64,000 bases of DNA, taken from the NCBI GenBank assembly GCA_963082875.1, contig OY720097.1, positions 10,672,501-10,736,500 of the forward strand, given 5' to 3'. The position numbers and the translations under genes were made by a program. The DNA is from Corella eumyota (lineage: Eukaryota; Chordata; Ascidiacea; Phlebobranchia; Corellidae). The notes beneath the pieces are model-generated. The model made no database searches, was not told the origin of the DNA, and saw nothing but the letters and a program-made list of their open reading frames with translations. Below, in pieces: positions 35,001 through 48,000 of this stretch (its first letter is position 1; each line of letters begins with the position of its first letter).

Positions 35001-35759
35001 ATACACATTTTGCCACAACTAAATTCATTACTCATACATTCTATCGATATTTGTTCGTCTATTCCCGAATTACAATCCACTACATTGTCGAATACCCACT
35101 CTCTTGGAATGCATCTGTTGTTGTATTTATTTTTACAAGAGAACTCGTTGTCGGTACAATAAGGAAGTTCAACTTCTTCGTCACTGTTATCTTGAACCAA
35201 CTGACTGCTACAGTCTTGTATACCGTCCATAACTTTCAATCGTTCAATGCAGATCAGACTTTTAGAGCAAGTAAATTCTAAATTTTGGTTACACTTTAAA
35301 TATGCCTAGTTTAAATGTTTTATAAGATGATTACCACTAAACTGCGCAGCAACTAACAACATTTGTTTTTCATTTAAAGTATTTTTTTAAGCTGTAACTT
35401 ACCTATTTCGAATCGGCAAGGTAATCTTATACTTTCATAAAAAAAGCAAGAATCATATGTGTTAAGAATGGACCTTGGAACACATCTTCTTGTTATTCGA
35501 CATTGCAGTTCGTTATCTCTACATATAAGGGGACCTGCAAAACACGATAGAGTAAATTGAATAAATCTTTATAAGTTGCCTTTATGATACAATAAAATGC
35601 TGTCGTTACTTGAATACTCATCATATGGTTCATCACATATAAATGGAAAAGTGTTTCTAACTTCAGATCTAGGCAAACATTCTCGATTGGTTTTGCATTT
35701 GTAGTATCCATCTTCAGGGCGACATGCCTTCAAAATTTTTGGCAAGTTTTCTGGACTAC
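32049..35759 (-). CDS. LDLa-repeat rhodopsin-type GPCR (GRL101/relaxin-receptor-like), 5' end not found
   Basis: Exons, all in phase: 35759-35610, 35534-35403, 35277-34005, 33930-33828, 33694-33502, 33424-32049, about 1075 codons. The ectodomain carries about 14 LDL-receptor class A modules of the C-F.C-CIP-D..DC-SDE-C type (for example FRCKNGKRCIPLYLLCDG and CDGIVDCPDLSDEC); several are degenerate. The last exon adds a 7TM domain: TM1 LVWIMAMFSLFGNLTV, TM2 with LGFADFLMGL, a TM3 end reading TSYRLYSV in place of DRY, TM6 CCWLPICIM and TM7 NSSLNPIIY. The loop between TM4 and TM5 is unusually long (about 85 residues). This architecture resembles snail GRL101 and relaxin receptors, but I see no leucine-rich repeats between the LDLa array and TM1. 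No ligand can be predicted. The first exon with the signal peptide was not found between 35760 and 36950. Confidence 0.85.
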
Positions 35760-36968
35760 CTTAAAACAAACAAATTAAAATAAATATTTTTAGCCACTGT
35801 AAGGACAATAAGTCTTGCTTATCATTAGTTTTATTTCTTACTGCAATGTAATATTATCAGCAACATATAGAAACATTTACATTTCATAGTAGAACGATTT
35901 TTCTTAACAGCTATTTTTTATAACTGTTTTGTAACTCACATTTAATAAAACGTTAAAAAAACTAATAGTGTCTAAAAATACTTTTGTTAGGTTTCGATCA
36001 TGATTTTAGTTGGATCATGTTTCGACTCGTAACAGTTTATATAAAGTATAAATTTGTATACAAATGCTAAATTTTTAGTTTGCGTATGCTCATGCTTTTA
36101 TTAATCATTTCCTTATTTCGTAAATAAACTTAAGTATAAATAGATATTAAAATCGTATAATTACAATATAATTTTTATTTTATGTTGCCTAAGTAAACTT
36201 ATTTATGAATCAAAATAGGTATTTTGTAAATTTGTAAATTTTATTAGTTTTTTGAGATTTTAGTTCAAATGTTGTATCTCCGATTTACGTACATTTAATA
36301 CTTCATTTGTAGTTGTATGTTAATTTAATAAATAAAACTTTGCATTGTTAAGTTAAATTTTTTAATGTCCATAATTCTAAAACAAAAAATTGCAACCAAC
36401 TTTAGGTTAACACAAAAATTTGCTCATATTTTAAATCAAGATTTGACTATTATCGAGGATAAATATTACACGGTTGACAAGGTCATTTTATCTATTTACT
36501 TTTATATTTTTTTGCCTACATTTTACTTTTAGCTGTGCTAACATGGGGTTAAACTTTTGCTGTTAAACTTTTCTAGTTATTTTATATTTGGCACAGTACC
36601 ACACAAAATTATTACAATAGACACCACATTCATCCAAAGCTTTTTGAGTAGCGATTAGAGAGTACAGTTTCGACGTTCTAGACGTTTTTAGTGGTGGCGC
36701 AGTGTAGTGGTTTCAGGTTTGTGGACTGCGGTCAGTGACATGTCACCCGGTCCCTTTCCATAACGTGAAATCCTTATCAATCTATATAGCAAGTTGATAA
36801 ATAAATACTTGAAAATGTTTAACAACCAATGGCAATGTAAAGACTGAGTCAGACCTGGTTCAGGCAAATGTTATTCTCTACATTTAGAGTGTGATGCTGA
36901 TACTTAATTGATTTGTGATCATTTTTTTAGATAAATTTTTTTTTGTAAATCAATAACAGTGAGTAACA
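35760..36968. other. divergent spacer between the GPCR gene and the small mitochondrial gene
   Basis: Presumably includes the 5' exon(s) and promoter of the GPCR, which I could not identify. A possible tRNA-derived repeat lies at 36690-36900. The remainder is AT-rich. Confidence 0.4.
36690..36900 (+). repeat. possible tRNA-derived repeat, second family
   Basis: GGTGGCGCAGTGTAGTGGTT resembles a Pol III A box. Downstream wording (GGCAATGTAAAGACTGAGTC, then GTTATTCTC) loosely echoes the SINE body seen elsewhere in the window. The B box is poor. Weak call. Confidence 0.3.
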
Positions 36969-37199
36969 ATGTTAAATCGACTTGTTGGAAGACTTTCGAC
37001 CATTGTTCCTAGAAGGAACCGAATTCAACGCCCTCATCGATCCAGATATCCGGTGATTGGCCCTATGCAAATGCATCCAGCTGAGACTCCAAACAAACCA
37101 ATGGAATGGATTGCAGGCTTTCTTGTGCTGAATTGCTTTTTGTGGGGTCCATCTCTCTGTATGGCAAGACAGTGGAGATACCTTAAACAAGAAGAATAG
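36969..37199 (+). CDS. small mitochondrial inner-membrane protein, COX8/NDUFC1-like
   Basis: 76 codons from ATG 36969. The N-terminus (MLNRLVGRLSTIVPRRNRIQ) is Arg-rich with no acidic residue, a typical presequence. A single membrane segment follows (MEWIAGFLVLNCFLWGPSL), preceded by a PNKP motif and followed by the basic tail ARQWRYLKQEE. The layout (presequence, Pro-rich entry, one helix, basic C-terminus) fits respiratory-chain accessory subunits such as COX8 or NDUFC1, but identity to either is too low to decide by eye. An AACAG acceptor lies about 10 nt before the start codon, compatible with a 5' UTR intron or spliced-leader addition. Confidence 0.6.
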   Translation: MLNRLVGRLSTIVPRRNRIQRPHRSRYPVIGPMQMHPAETPNKPMEWIAGFLVLNCFLWGPSLCMARQWRYLKQEE

Positions 37200-37399
37200 A
37201 TTATTAACATTTGAAATAACTTTAATTTTCTCAAATTTAAAAGTGTAACTTGATATTTAAAATTTTATATTGAGTTTTTTAAACAAAAATTACCTTTACA
37301 ATGTTTTGGAAATTTTGGTGAAAAATTTATGTTGTTTACCATAATAATATAAATCTTGTGTTCTTTAGCAATATTAATTTTAGGCACATACCTAATAAA

Positions 37400-39598
37400 A
37401 TGCCGTTATATTATTCATGCATTTCAAGAGGACCGGTTATTCTGGTGGATAAGGTTTTAGGACCTGGAAACTATCAGGCAACTGCAAAAAGTATTTTGGA
37501 GGATTTGCCTACACATGGAAATCGAAAAACAACTTTACCAAAAGATGAGTAAGTTTTTATTCTAAATAGTTAAAATTAAACTATGCTAAAGTCTTGTGTT
37601 TAAACGGTCATGACCATGTTAATAAAAAAAGTATAAAAAAAATAAAAATCAATATAATTATGCACTTTGAACGATTTGATTTTTGAAGTTATATAAATAT
37701 GTTGATATTTCCATAGAGTCTTGTACCACACAGTTACAAATGGAGGATTGGTTTATTTGTGTGTTGCTGATAAGGAGATGGGAAGAAGAATACCTTACTT
37801 GTTTTTGGAAGATGTTAGTTACTGGTTTTAAGTTTTTGAATAATTTTTTTTATATATTATAAATCAACTATTAACATATGTATGACAGATAACTTAAGTA
37901 AGGGTAAAAACATATAAAGCAAATAACATTAAATATTTAATTAATATCACCACAATTTTAGCGACCATGTTAAAATTAATTAAACCCTATTAATAATTCA
38001 TGGGAATAATTTTATAGCACCTAAACCAACAAATTTATCTAACAACAGGATATCAAATTTGAGGTGATATTTAATACAGGAAACAATGGTATATACATCT
38101 CTTGAGTAAATTTAAACATAATTAAGGCTTTCCGCTATGTTAAACTAAGTAAAAAAGAATGCTGTTGGCACTAGCAGTTAATGCTTAAAATAACATCATT
38201 AAGTTATATATTTTAAATGACCTTTGTTTTTATTTTTTTAGATAGAAAAACAGTTTGCTTCTAGTGGTTCATTATTGCAAAGGTCTTCTGGTGCTTCCCA
38301 ATTTGAATTTAACAGAGATTTTAGAACCATTCTTACCAACACCATGGTGAGAATAATATTTTGACAGAGCTTAACTTAACCTCAATTTTTTAAATTTTTA
38401 ATTCAATCAAAATAAATAAAATTTTAATTTAGGATGATTACAATAGCGGTAAAGGCGATCAACTATCTTCAATGCAACAACAGGTATAAAATTTTTTAAA
38501 CAATGATGTAATATTTATTTTAAAGGGTTCATAAAATTTCAAATAAAAGCAATAAATTTATTTTATTTCATTAAATTGTATTAACCAACGTTTTATCAAC
38601 ATTCACACTCTAGTAATCTACATTATGAAAAATATTTGGGTTATATAAAAATAATAAGCAAAATTTTATTTTTAACATATACTACATCAAATCAATTTTT
38701 GTTTCTTAAAGACCTCACTTTAAAGCTTAATTAGATTATAATTTGTATTGTATTAAGGTTGGTGAAGTAACTGGTATAATGAAGGACAACATAGAAAAGG
38801 TGCTAGATAGAGGTGATAAATTAGATGACTTAATGGACAAATCAGAAAACTTGCAAGCCGAAGTATGTTATGTAACAATTTTATTTAAATAACAAAATAA
38901 AATAATAATAACAGGGATGAAATATATATTTTTTTCGCATTAAGATAAGTATAAACTACAAATTCAACAATATCTTACTGCCACTACATGGGGACATGGG
39001 TTCGATCTCTACTGCTCTCATGCTGTAGCTTCCTTGAGTAAGGAGCTATAAAAAGTATGAACTCCTGTTAAGCCAGCACTTATAAGCAGCTTAATTAATT
39101 GGGCAGTTATATTCAATAATATTTTAAATTGCCAAAGGCAACACGAGACTGATTAAGGGTAACTGTTGTTACTCTATGTTAAAATCGTGGAGTCGACCTT
39201 CCCACATCGAGGATAAAGATATGTAAAAAAATGAAATTTTGTACTGATAGTGATTTATACAGCTTATACCTAAGCCAAGGCAAAAAATTTATTAGTTGTT
39301 TTTTACATTTAAAAATAAAGGGAGCAAAAGTATTATTCTATATTGTAAGCTATGTGTTATTAAATATATAATATTTTTTGGATTTTTTTTATTTATATAA
39401 TTAGATTTATATCTGAAATATTCATTTATAATGCCCTGTTTAATTTTGTGTTGTTTACAGGCCAGAACATTTCAGACAACCTCTCATCGTATTAATAGAA
39501 AAATGTTTTGGAAAAATAAGAAAATGATTATAATTATTGTTGTTGTATCTATTATACTTCTTACTTTAATTATACTCTTTGCAACAGGCACAATATAA
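37400..39598 (+). CDS. VAMP7: VAMP7-type longin R-SNARE
   Basis: Exons 37400-37548, 37717-37813, 38242-38346, 38433-38483, 38758-38862, 39461-39598, giving 214 codons. The N-terminal longin domain (1-115) starts [19 protein letters not shown] and includes [14 protein letters not shown], matching human VAMP7 IVYLCITDDDFE. The SNARE helix (about 130-190) has the zero-layer Arg and the typical [20 protein letters not shown], equivalent to GIMVRNIDLVAQRGERLELL. The C-terminal anchor is [22 protein letters not shown]7 drives fusion of late endosomes and lysosomes and of exocytic vesicles. The ATG is preceded by a TTTTAG acceptor 17 nt upstream, only about 180 bp after the preceding small gene on the same strand. 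Confidence 0.92.
38970..39232 (+). mobile_element. tRNA-derived SINE, VAMP7 intron 5
   Basis: Plus-strand copy with B-box GGGTTCGATCTC, the GAGTAAGGAGC block, GAACTCCTGTTAAGCCAGCA, and the tail TCGACCTTCCCACATCGAGG followed by ATAAAGATATGTAAAAAA. The A-box end is eroded. Confidence 0.75.
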
Positions 39599-42063
39599 TT
39601 ATTTTAAACAATTTGTTTTTTTTTAGTTTCTATTGAATGATTATTTTCTTAATTTTTTTCATTTTTGGTTATTGTGAAGTGTAGATTTTGGGCGAAATGT
39701 AATATTCTATTATTTTATGTTGTAATATTTTATTTATATCATTGATCAATTAGCTGGGTCATACCAAAATGTCATTGCACTAATCTTACATTGTAAAATC
39801 AATCGATATATTATAAAAAAAGATATATATATTATAACACTGGTTTGTAGTCCCTTTTGCTTAATCTTCCTAAGAAAACAAAATTTTTTTAAATATATTA
39901 AGAAGCTAATATTAAGATAAGTGCGACTTAACATTTTAGATGTACCAAAATATCTACTTCATTTGTTTTTGTAAATCATGTAGAATCTAAATTGATTTTA
40001 AAAATGTGCTTTTTTAAGTATTTGGTTTAAACCAAACATATATTACACATTTAAATTGTGTTTGATTATACTTGTTGCAATGATTAGTATAAATTGCCAA
40101 TTTTTGCCCTTACTTTTTGATTTTTTCTCTTCAATTTTTAAAAGCTTTGTATGCAGTTGTATTGTAAGTGCAATGTTTTTTCAATTTAAATACAATCAGC
40201 ACTGTTTTTCATTTACTTGGAGTTTTTAGTGCACTTTAATACAATACATCATTGTTTTTTTATATTTTACAAACCTTTAAAAATATAATGGGGTAATTGA
40301 TTTTATGTAACATTGTGCTTTAGTTGTAACATTGTGCTTTAAAATTAATATTTTTTTAAATTGCAGTTAATTATGCTACTAACTTTAATAAAGTGAAATT
40401 ATTCATTTCGTTGTTTTTAGGATTTTAATTTTTGTCATATTGTGCAGTAAACTGTTGCTTTGGTTTTAATAAAATGTATGTTTAATGACTTAAACATTTT
40501 TTGGAATAAAACAGCATTTATCTTACCTTAAGTTATAAAATTCATTAACTGTTTGGCAATATTGTTATTAAAAGCCCAACTGGCTTATCTATAATTTCTG
40601 CAGGGCATATAACTTAACTTACAAAAACGTTGAATTTAAAAAAAACAGAAGTCATAGAGTTTGTAAATAATATTTTGTCCTCCTTATTTAATACGTAAAA
40701 TATTTTTTTACATAAAACATCAGTGTCAAAACATTAATGTGTCATATTTGTACGTGATTGATATTTGTCATCATTTTAGGTCGATTATATAAAAATAAAA
40801 TTATAGAAACGTTTGATACACGTGTTAACCAAATGCCGAAAAGCGACTGCAAAATTAGTGAAACCGGTTGACATTACTGCGGCGTCGCTTTACCATTTTA
40901 AATTTATATCGTTACATGAACGTCTAATTTTCATAAAAACATAAGATTTTTTAATAAAGTTAGTAGGACTTATTGATCTTACTTTTGTTAGTTAATTTGT
41001 GTATTTTGTGAACGTGACTTTTGACACAACGGTCGGTTTTGTTTAATGTAAAATATGGTAACCTGGTGTAGTAAATTGTCTTTTAGGTGAAAGTTTTGCA
41101 GTGCGTTGTTTGCATGTGCTTGTTTATTATGTAAATGCTGCTTTTAAAGTGGATGAAAATTTGTTAGGTATTGCTATAAACTGAGTATATGGATACACGT
41201 TTGATAAATGTATGTTGCGATATTGTGTTTACGTTAAGAGGCCAAGGGGGTGATTGTTTTTTAGTTACTAGTTATTTAAATTTTTTGCATTGTTTATGTT
41301 TTGTAATCTTGGAAGTGGTTTATTGCTTTTTTGACATATGTAACTTTATTTGTTTGTCTAACCTATTTTTAAACAACCTGACAATGAAATTGACAATATT
41401 GAAATTGCACTAGCAGAGTGTTGTTTGTTATTTTTTGTATTTACCGGTCAGTCCTCAACTGACAGCATGGTGTTATGTCCAGACAGCCAGAGTTTGAAAA
41501 TATATGCTTTCGAGGTGTAGTTTTTTTTTTATGTCTGTATGTGAGGCATTCAATGTATAAATTAGTTCCAAACCCTATATCAATCGACAATTGTCAGGTT
41601 AATTTTGGGCCATTAACAATAAATAATATTTCAAACTTTAACGTAAAGTTTAACTGAGCAAAAAGCAACAATGTAAAGTCTGCCTTATCACATTGAGCAT
41701 AATTTAATATGAATCAATTTCATACCGGCAATTTAGATTTGCCCAGTAGTTTTGCAATATACCCACTAAACTAATAGTTATATTAAAATTTTCTTCGCTA
41801 ACATGTTAAATAACTGGTTAAGTTACTGCAGAAAATTAAAATTTTTGCTTTATATTTAGCATGTAAATTTATTTACCAACTTGACTGTTTCTAATATTTT
41901 ATATATATTTTTAGTTTCTTTATTTAAGAAATTTGTAGGTATGTTAAAAAATGAATTGATGTTGAAAAAATTATTTAATTTTTTGTGAAAAATGTTATTT
42001 TAACAAAATAATAACTCACAAACTTACCACCGCTTGTGATTAGTGAAGAAAAAGAAATTAAAC
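39599..42063. other. spacer between VAMP7 and the ZNF292-like gene
   Basis: 2.5 kb. The left part is the VAMP7 3' UTR, with AATAAA at 40387-40392 and repeated AATAAAA further on. The right part must hold the promoter and any 5' UTR exons of the zinc-finger gene. Short open frames at 41189 and 41475 have coding-unlike, hydrophobic/Cys-rich composition and are not called. Confidence 0.45.
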
Positions 42064-45000
42064 ATGGCAGAACCAGACAAAATGTTTGGAACATGCCACT
42101 TTTTCTTTAGTGTAAGTTTATTATTAAATTCAAGTAGTTTAATATTAACATCATTTAGACATTAGTTAAATTAATGTTGAAATAGTTTTATATGTAGCGT
42201 TATAATTAAATTGAACATCTTGATTTGTGATTATAATAACAATATTTATTGAAAAATTGACCAGACTTTTCAAAAAGATCTGCAAAGTTTAGAAACCAAC
42301 AGGGAAAGACTAGATCACCATGCAGAAGCATTAAAAAGTTTCTCGAAACTTTACAACTATAATTATTTGATGGATGGCGAAGATGTTAAATCTATGTCTG
42401 TGAAACAAAGTTGGAGTCACCTTTTAAAGTAAAGTTTGAATTTAACTTTCCGGTAGAAACTTTGAATAAGTAGATAAATTTGCAGTTGTACAAAGTCTTT
42501 TTAAAATTGATTAATACTTATGATTTTCATTCACTTATGATATAATAGGCTTTTAATTCAACAAATTTTTTTACATGGTAAGACTTCTAATTTAATATTA
42601 AATTTACCCTGAATTTATTCTGGTTTTAAAATGTTTGGAAAACTGTTTTTTGTTAATTCTTAAATATATATATATAAACACTTAGAAAATGTGTAAGGTT
42701 ATAAAGTTAATGGGATTATTGAATTATACACCTTTGTAGGGGCCTATTAATGTTTATTAAGCCAGGCTAAACTTGTAGTTATTGGTAATCTTTTTTTTAG
42801 TCAATTTTTTTTAATCCTAGGTCCACAACAGAGTTGATCTTAAATGTAAAGGAGCCTCCATCTGATGATCAATTTAAAGAACTTTATGGAACCTTAAAGA
42901 CGATAAATGAAACTATGTAAATATTCAGTATTTAAATTTCTTGTAGCATTATTTTTTATTGCCTAAGTATACTTTGCATATAACCATACTTTTTTATATC
43001 TTTATTCTCGATGTGGAAAGGTTAACTTAACAACCTAAACATAGAGTAACAACTACTACCCTAACTCAGTTTCAAGTTGGCTTTGTCAGTTTTGGATATT
43101 ATTGATTATAATTGCTCAATAATTAAGCTGCTGGTTAGGTGCAGGCTTAGCGAGAGTTTTTACTAAGGACGCTATAGAATGAGAGCAGTGTGGATTAAAC
43201 CCACAACCTCTTGTAGTGTAGTAAATTTTCTGACTACTACACCTCGCTGACATATTGCTGTAGTTGTGGTGTAATTTTTTTTATAGTATTGCTGTTTTTA
43301 AGTTGAAAGATTTTAAATAAAGTGTGTATTATTTTAAGTACAGCTGATTAAATATTTATTATTTTTTTAATTTAGAAAAGAGCCAGTTTTTATAGAGTTC
43401 ATGAAGTTGGTAGAAAAGGGTCCTTGGTCTCAACCCTATCTCAAAATGTTAATTAACAAAGCTGAAATTAAACCTCAGCAATGTAAGTATTATGCCTTCC
43501 GTTCTGTAAAATAAAGAAACTATTTTCCAATATTTTGTCTAACACAAGATTAAATATGTTCTGATTGCCTTTAAACAATAAAATTAACTTTATTATCAGT
43601 CATTTTTATAGCATACTACAAATGACCGGTACTGTATGTAAATTTTTTGTAATTTATTTGCTTTATGCTTGCCCACTTTTTAAAAATGTTGAATTATAGT
43701 AAGTGAAATGCTGGAAGAGGATGTTCATATTCTAAGTTATTTAGCTGCTTTAGAGGAAGCTTCTTATTTTGATCAAGCTGCTAAATTTGCAACTGCAATC
43801 CTACTACATCCAACAGTAAGAAAACTTTAAAAATAGTTTTATTGCAAGGTTTAGATACCAAAAACCTACTGGAGAGGAGGCCCTATTTTTACATTATTTT
43901 TACAACTTTTTTAGTTTTTATATTATTTGTTTTATATTAAAAAAGTTATATATAATATTTTGATGTTTCAAAATTGGTAAACCAAATTGCTAAACCAAAA
44001 TGATGTTTCAAAATTGGTAAACCATTTCAAAATTGGTAAACCTTCCATAAAGTTTAAACTGATAACATGACAGTTACAATTTACCAAATACTAAAAATTT
44101 TTGTTAAAGCTACTGTCATTTTGTTGTTTACTAAGTACACAACATACCTGTACTAACTTAACTTTATTATATTATAACTCAAGCTTCATTTTAATGTTTG
44201 CAAAAAATGAGAATTTAAACTTATTTTTTATAGATGAAGAGTTTATATCAAAAAGATTGCCAAATAACGTTAATGTGTTGTCTTGAAGAAGAGAAACTCT
44301 TTCAACATATTAAATACATGGATTTAACTGTTACCAAAAAAGTATTTCTTGTTATTTGATTAGTTATTGATTTTTTAAACCAGAATATTTCTTCAATCAA
44401 CTGTTTTAACTTTTGTTCAACACAAATAACAACTGAAAAGTTTCATTTATTCACATTACTTTTTAATTATTATGAGTTATTTTTTTTTAGTTAACGCATC
44501 TGTATTTTTTAGATAATTTCTGGATACATAGAGAAAGAAGATCTTACTGGTGTTTCCCTTTGTAATGCTTCGTTTTATTACACACTCGAAATTGAAGATT
44601 TAAGTTTTACTGAGTAAGAGGAAGTTATTCATTTTTTTAATTAATTTGAATGGAAAATTTTAAGCCAGTATTTTCGGACTGCTTATACTTAATACTATTA
44701 ATGTAGATATTGTTAAGTAATTATTTAATGTTGAATTTATTTAAGTTTGAATTTATTTTGATACAAACATCAACATTTTTAAAATATTAAATTTTTGAAT
44801 GGTTATTTACCAGGGAAATTGCAGTTATGTGGTTTAAGATGACAGTGTTGAACACAAGTAAAGAAAAGTTGTTTAACATTATCGTCAAGGAACTTTTACC
44901 AACAAAAGTCAACACTGTACCACTTTGCAGTATTCTTGCTAAAGCACTTTGGAAAACAGTGAGTCTTAAAATTACTTTAAAAAAACATCTTATGTTAGAT

Positions 45001-48000
45001 AAAAATTAGTAAAATTAAAAGCCAATTTAAAAATTTTTCTTAAATTTTTCTATAGTGATTCTACCTAACTAGCCTAGTAAATTTTTTTTACCCTTGAGTA
45101 AGGCGTTATTAACAGTTAAACTTCTGGTGAGCCAGCACTTACTTCGCAGCCTAATTATTGGGCAATTATATTCTATAATATTTGAAACTGTTACAGACAA
45201 CTCAAGACTGGGTCGGGGTAATAACATCTATGTTTATATCATAAAATCGACCTTCTTACATTGAGGATAAGAAAAAATATATAAAAAGAAAAAAGGCTTA
45301 AGAAATGAGTTAAAATATGTAATCATGTTTTATATTATAGATACCAACATGTAGTAGGATGACGTGTGTTGAAATTCTTCATCATGCTTTACATTTATTA
45401 TTACCAGAAAACAAACAAATGAAACAAGGAATTCTTTCGTCGATTATTTATATTTTACCAAATTCCCATGTGAGTATTAAAAAAAAATTTATTGGCCCTA
45501 AATAGTGAATACAATTTTGTTGATTATGGTATAGGATTGTTTTTTTTTGATATTTGTATTAGTTGTACATTTGATGTTTTTTGTTATATTAAACCTGCTT
45601 TAAATTTTTTTTAAATCAATGGGCTAAGCCAACTTTTTTTTTATTTTTAAATCATTTATTGTAGATTGCTAGAAGTTGTGCATTCACAAATTTTATCGAA
45701 AATCCAACTGTTGAGCATTATTTTCTACTTTCCAATATGTTTAAAGTTGCTTATAGTAAACAAGATGATATTGCTAAGGATTGCAATGCACAGCTTAGGT
45801 AACAAGTTAATAATGCAATATTTAATAAATATACAGCTTTTTTACTTTATTTGTTTATGATTTCTTCTTACAACTTAAAGTTTCTATAGTTGTACTAAGT
45901 GATGCTAATACTATGTGTTTTCATATACATTGTTTAGAGAATTTAAAAAAATTTTTAAATAGCTGCTAAATTCTTTTTTTAGAGTCCAGCTTTTAGCTTA
46001 CTTAAAACAGAATTGGCCACCAGAGTTGCCAGCCAGTGTGGATTGGGTGTGGGGTCCATTAAGGGATTTCTGTTTAAGTTTGCTGCCGAATGATGATGTT
46101 GCTTACATCAATGAAACTGAAAGCAATGAAACAAGAACAGGTTATATGATAATTAAATGTCTATATTTAACATCCTTATAACCTTTTATGCAGTTAACAT
46201 TATGAATTGTCTTGTTTAATAACATTTTTCCCTAAAAGTTATACTGGTGATTATGTAATTTTTTTTTGTTGAAACTTTTAATTTGCACCCAATATTCTTA
46301 ATATATTTTTTATGTTTATTAAAGCAATAGACTTTTGTTTAGGTGATGTTTAGGTGATTGTAATAGACTTTTGTTTAGGTGATGGACCAGATTCGGATAT
46401 GAACATTACTATAACTAGTTTATTCTCTGATTCAACAGAACATAACAGCAGTTTAACGTTGGGTGAGTTTTGTTTTAAATTTTCTTATTTAAAATAAAAG
46501 GATTAATTCTTAATTAAAACATGCTGGAATTAGCATATCTGTTATCATACTTTAAAAACAATAACAGTATGTGAGAAACAATTTAAATGCAATTTTATAT
46601 TATCTTTTGGCCTCTTTGGAAAGTACCAGGGTTATTAAAAGTTAAATTTTGCATTTTTCTAAAAGATATATATACAATACAGGTATTTTCTGCATTTTTT
46701 AATTTACCATAGTCTATTGAAATTGGTCTGCTTCTGCATTTTCCATTTCCTATTGTAATTAAAATGGTATTCATATATATTATTAAAAATCATTTTACCC
46801 AATGGACATATTTCTGAAACCCAAAATTTCAAATTTTTTTTTAATATTTAAAAAATAATTTAAATATATTAATTATGGTCTGGATAGAAGGAGGTAAAGA
46901 AAAAATGTCTTATTGTTGGCAAAATGGTGAAAATGGTGAGCATATGGTTTTTGGTATTATGACAGTAATTTAGTTTATATACTGTACCACCTTTTTGCCA
47001 ATCTTCATCTAGTTACTTGCATTCTGTGGTTTAGTTGGTATTCTAAGAAAAACATCATTTAGATTAAACTAAGACGCAGCAATTACTATCGTACCAGTAT
47101 ACGTATATTTTTTTTATTTAAAATTTTCATTTTATAGAGAGTGAAAGTAGTGATAATGAAGAAACAAGCCACCATAAAGAAATAAGTGAACCTGAGAATT
47201 GTTCAATAGAAGTTAGCAATGATTTTGATGTAACTGAGAAACCAGTTAAAGTAAGTTGAAATTTGTTAAAAATTTAATAACAAATATAGTGACAATTTTT
47301 TTTATTTCTTATTTAATTTAGATAAACATGGATGCTGATGAAGTTACCGATATAAATGAAAGTATACAAAGTTATGAAAGTAAGGAACTTGATAAATTTG
47401 ATGAACACAAAACTGTAAAAACGATTGAGACTGATGAAATTGCTCAAGTATCCAAAACATCAGAAACTGAACAATCGACATTTACTACAGAAAATGCCAG
47501 TACTTCAAAAAGTTTAACTGCGGAAGATAATGAATTAAATAATTTAGTTGATGTAGCTAATGATGACAACAAGTTAACCGTGGACCCAAATTGTGAAAGC
47601 ACGAATCTCGAAAAAGTAATACCAAGTTCTCAAAAACTAGAAAACACAAGCTCAGATAAAATGGTTACAACTATGCAAGAAATATTACCTTTGCCTGTTG
47701 ATGATAGTTTAATTTCTAATACAGAACAATCTAGAAATTCAACCCAATCAAAAAAGGCTGTAAATAAAAACAACGTCACAAAGTTATCAAAGCCTAAATC
47801 TACTAAACAAAAACTTACTAAATTGTCAACAGATACAACTGAAAAACCATGGCGATGTCCAGTTGAGGTTTGCTCCCGAGATTTTCGGGCCAAGCGTGGA
47901 ATGTCTCATCACTTGGCTTCAGTTCATAGATGGCTGCAGATGGAAATAAAAGGATTTTATGAGTCTTTGTTGTTTAGTAATGCTCTTCTTGAAAAATCTG

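Noticed and set aside
34579-35281. Plus-strand open frames opposite the LDLa exon
   Set aside because: Antisense shadows of a Cys-rich coding exon.
41189-41657. Two open frames of 74 and 60 codons before the zinc-finger gene
   Set aside because: Composition is typical of translated non-coding AT-rich DNA; no splice sites in phase with exon 1 at 42064.
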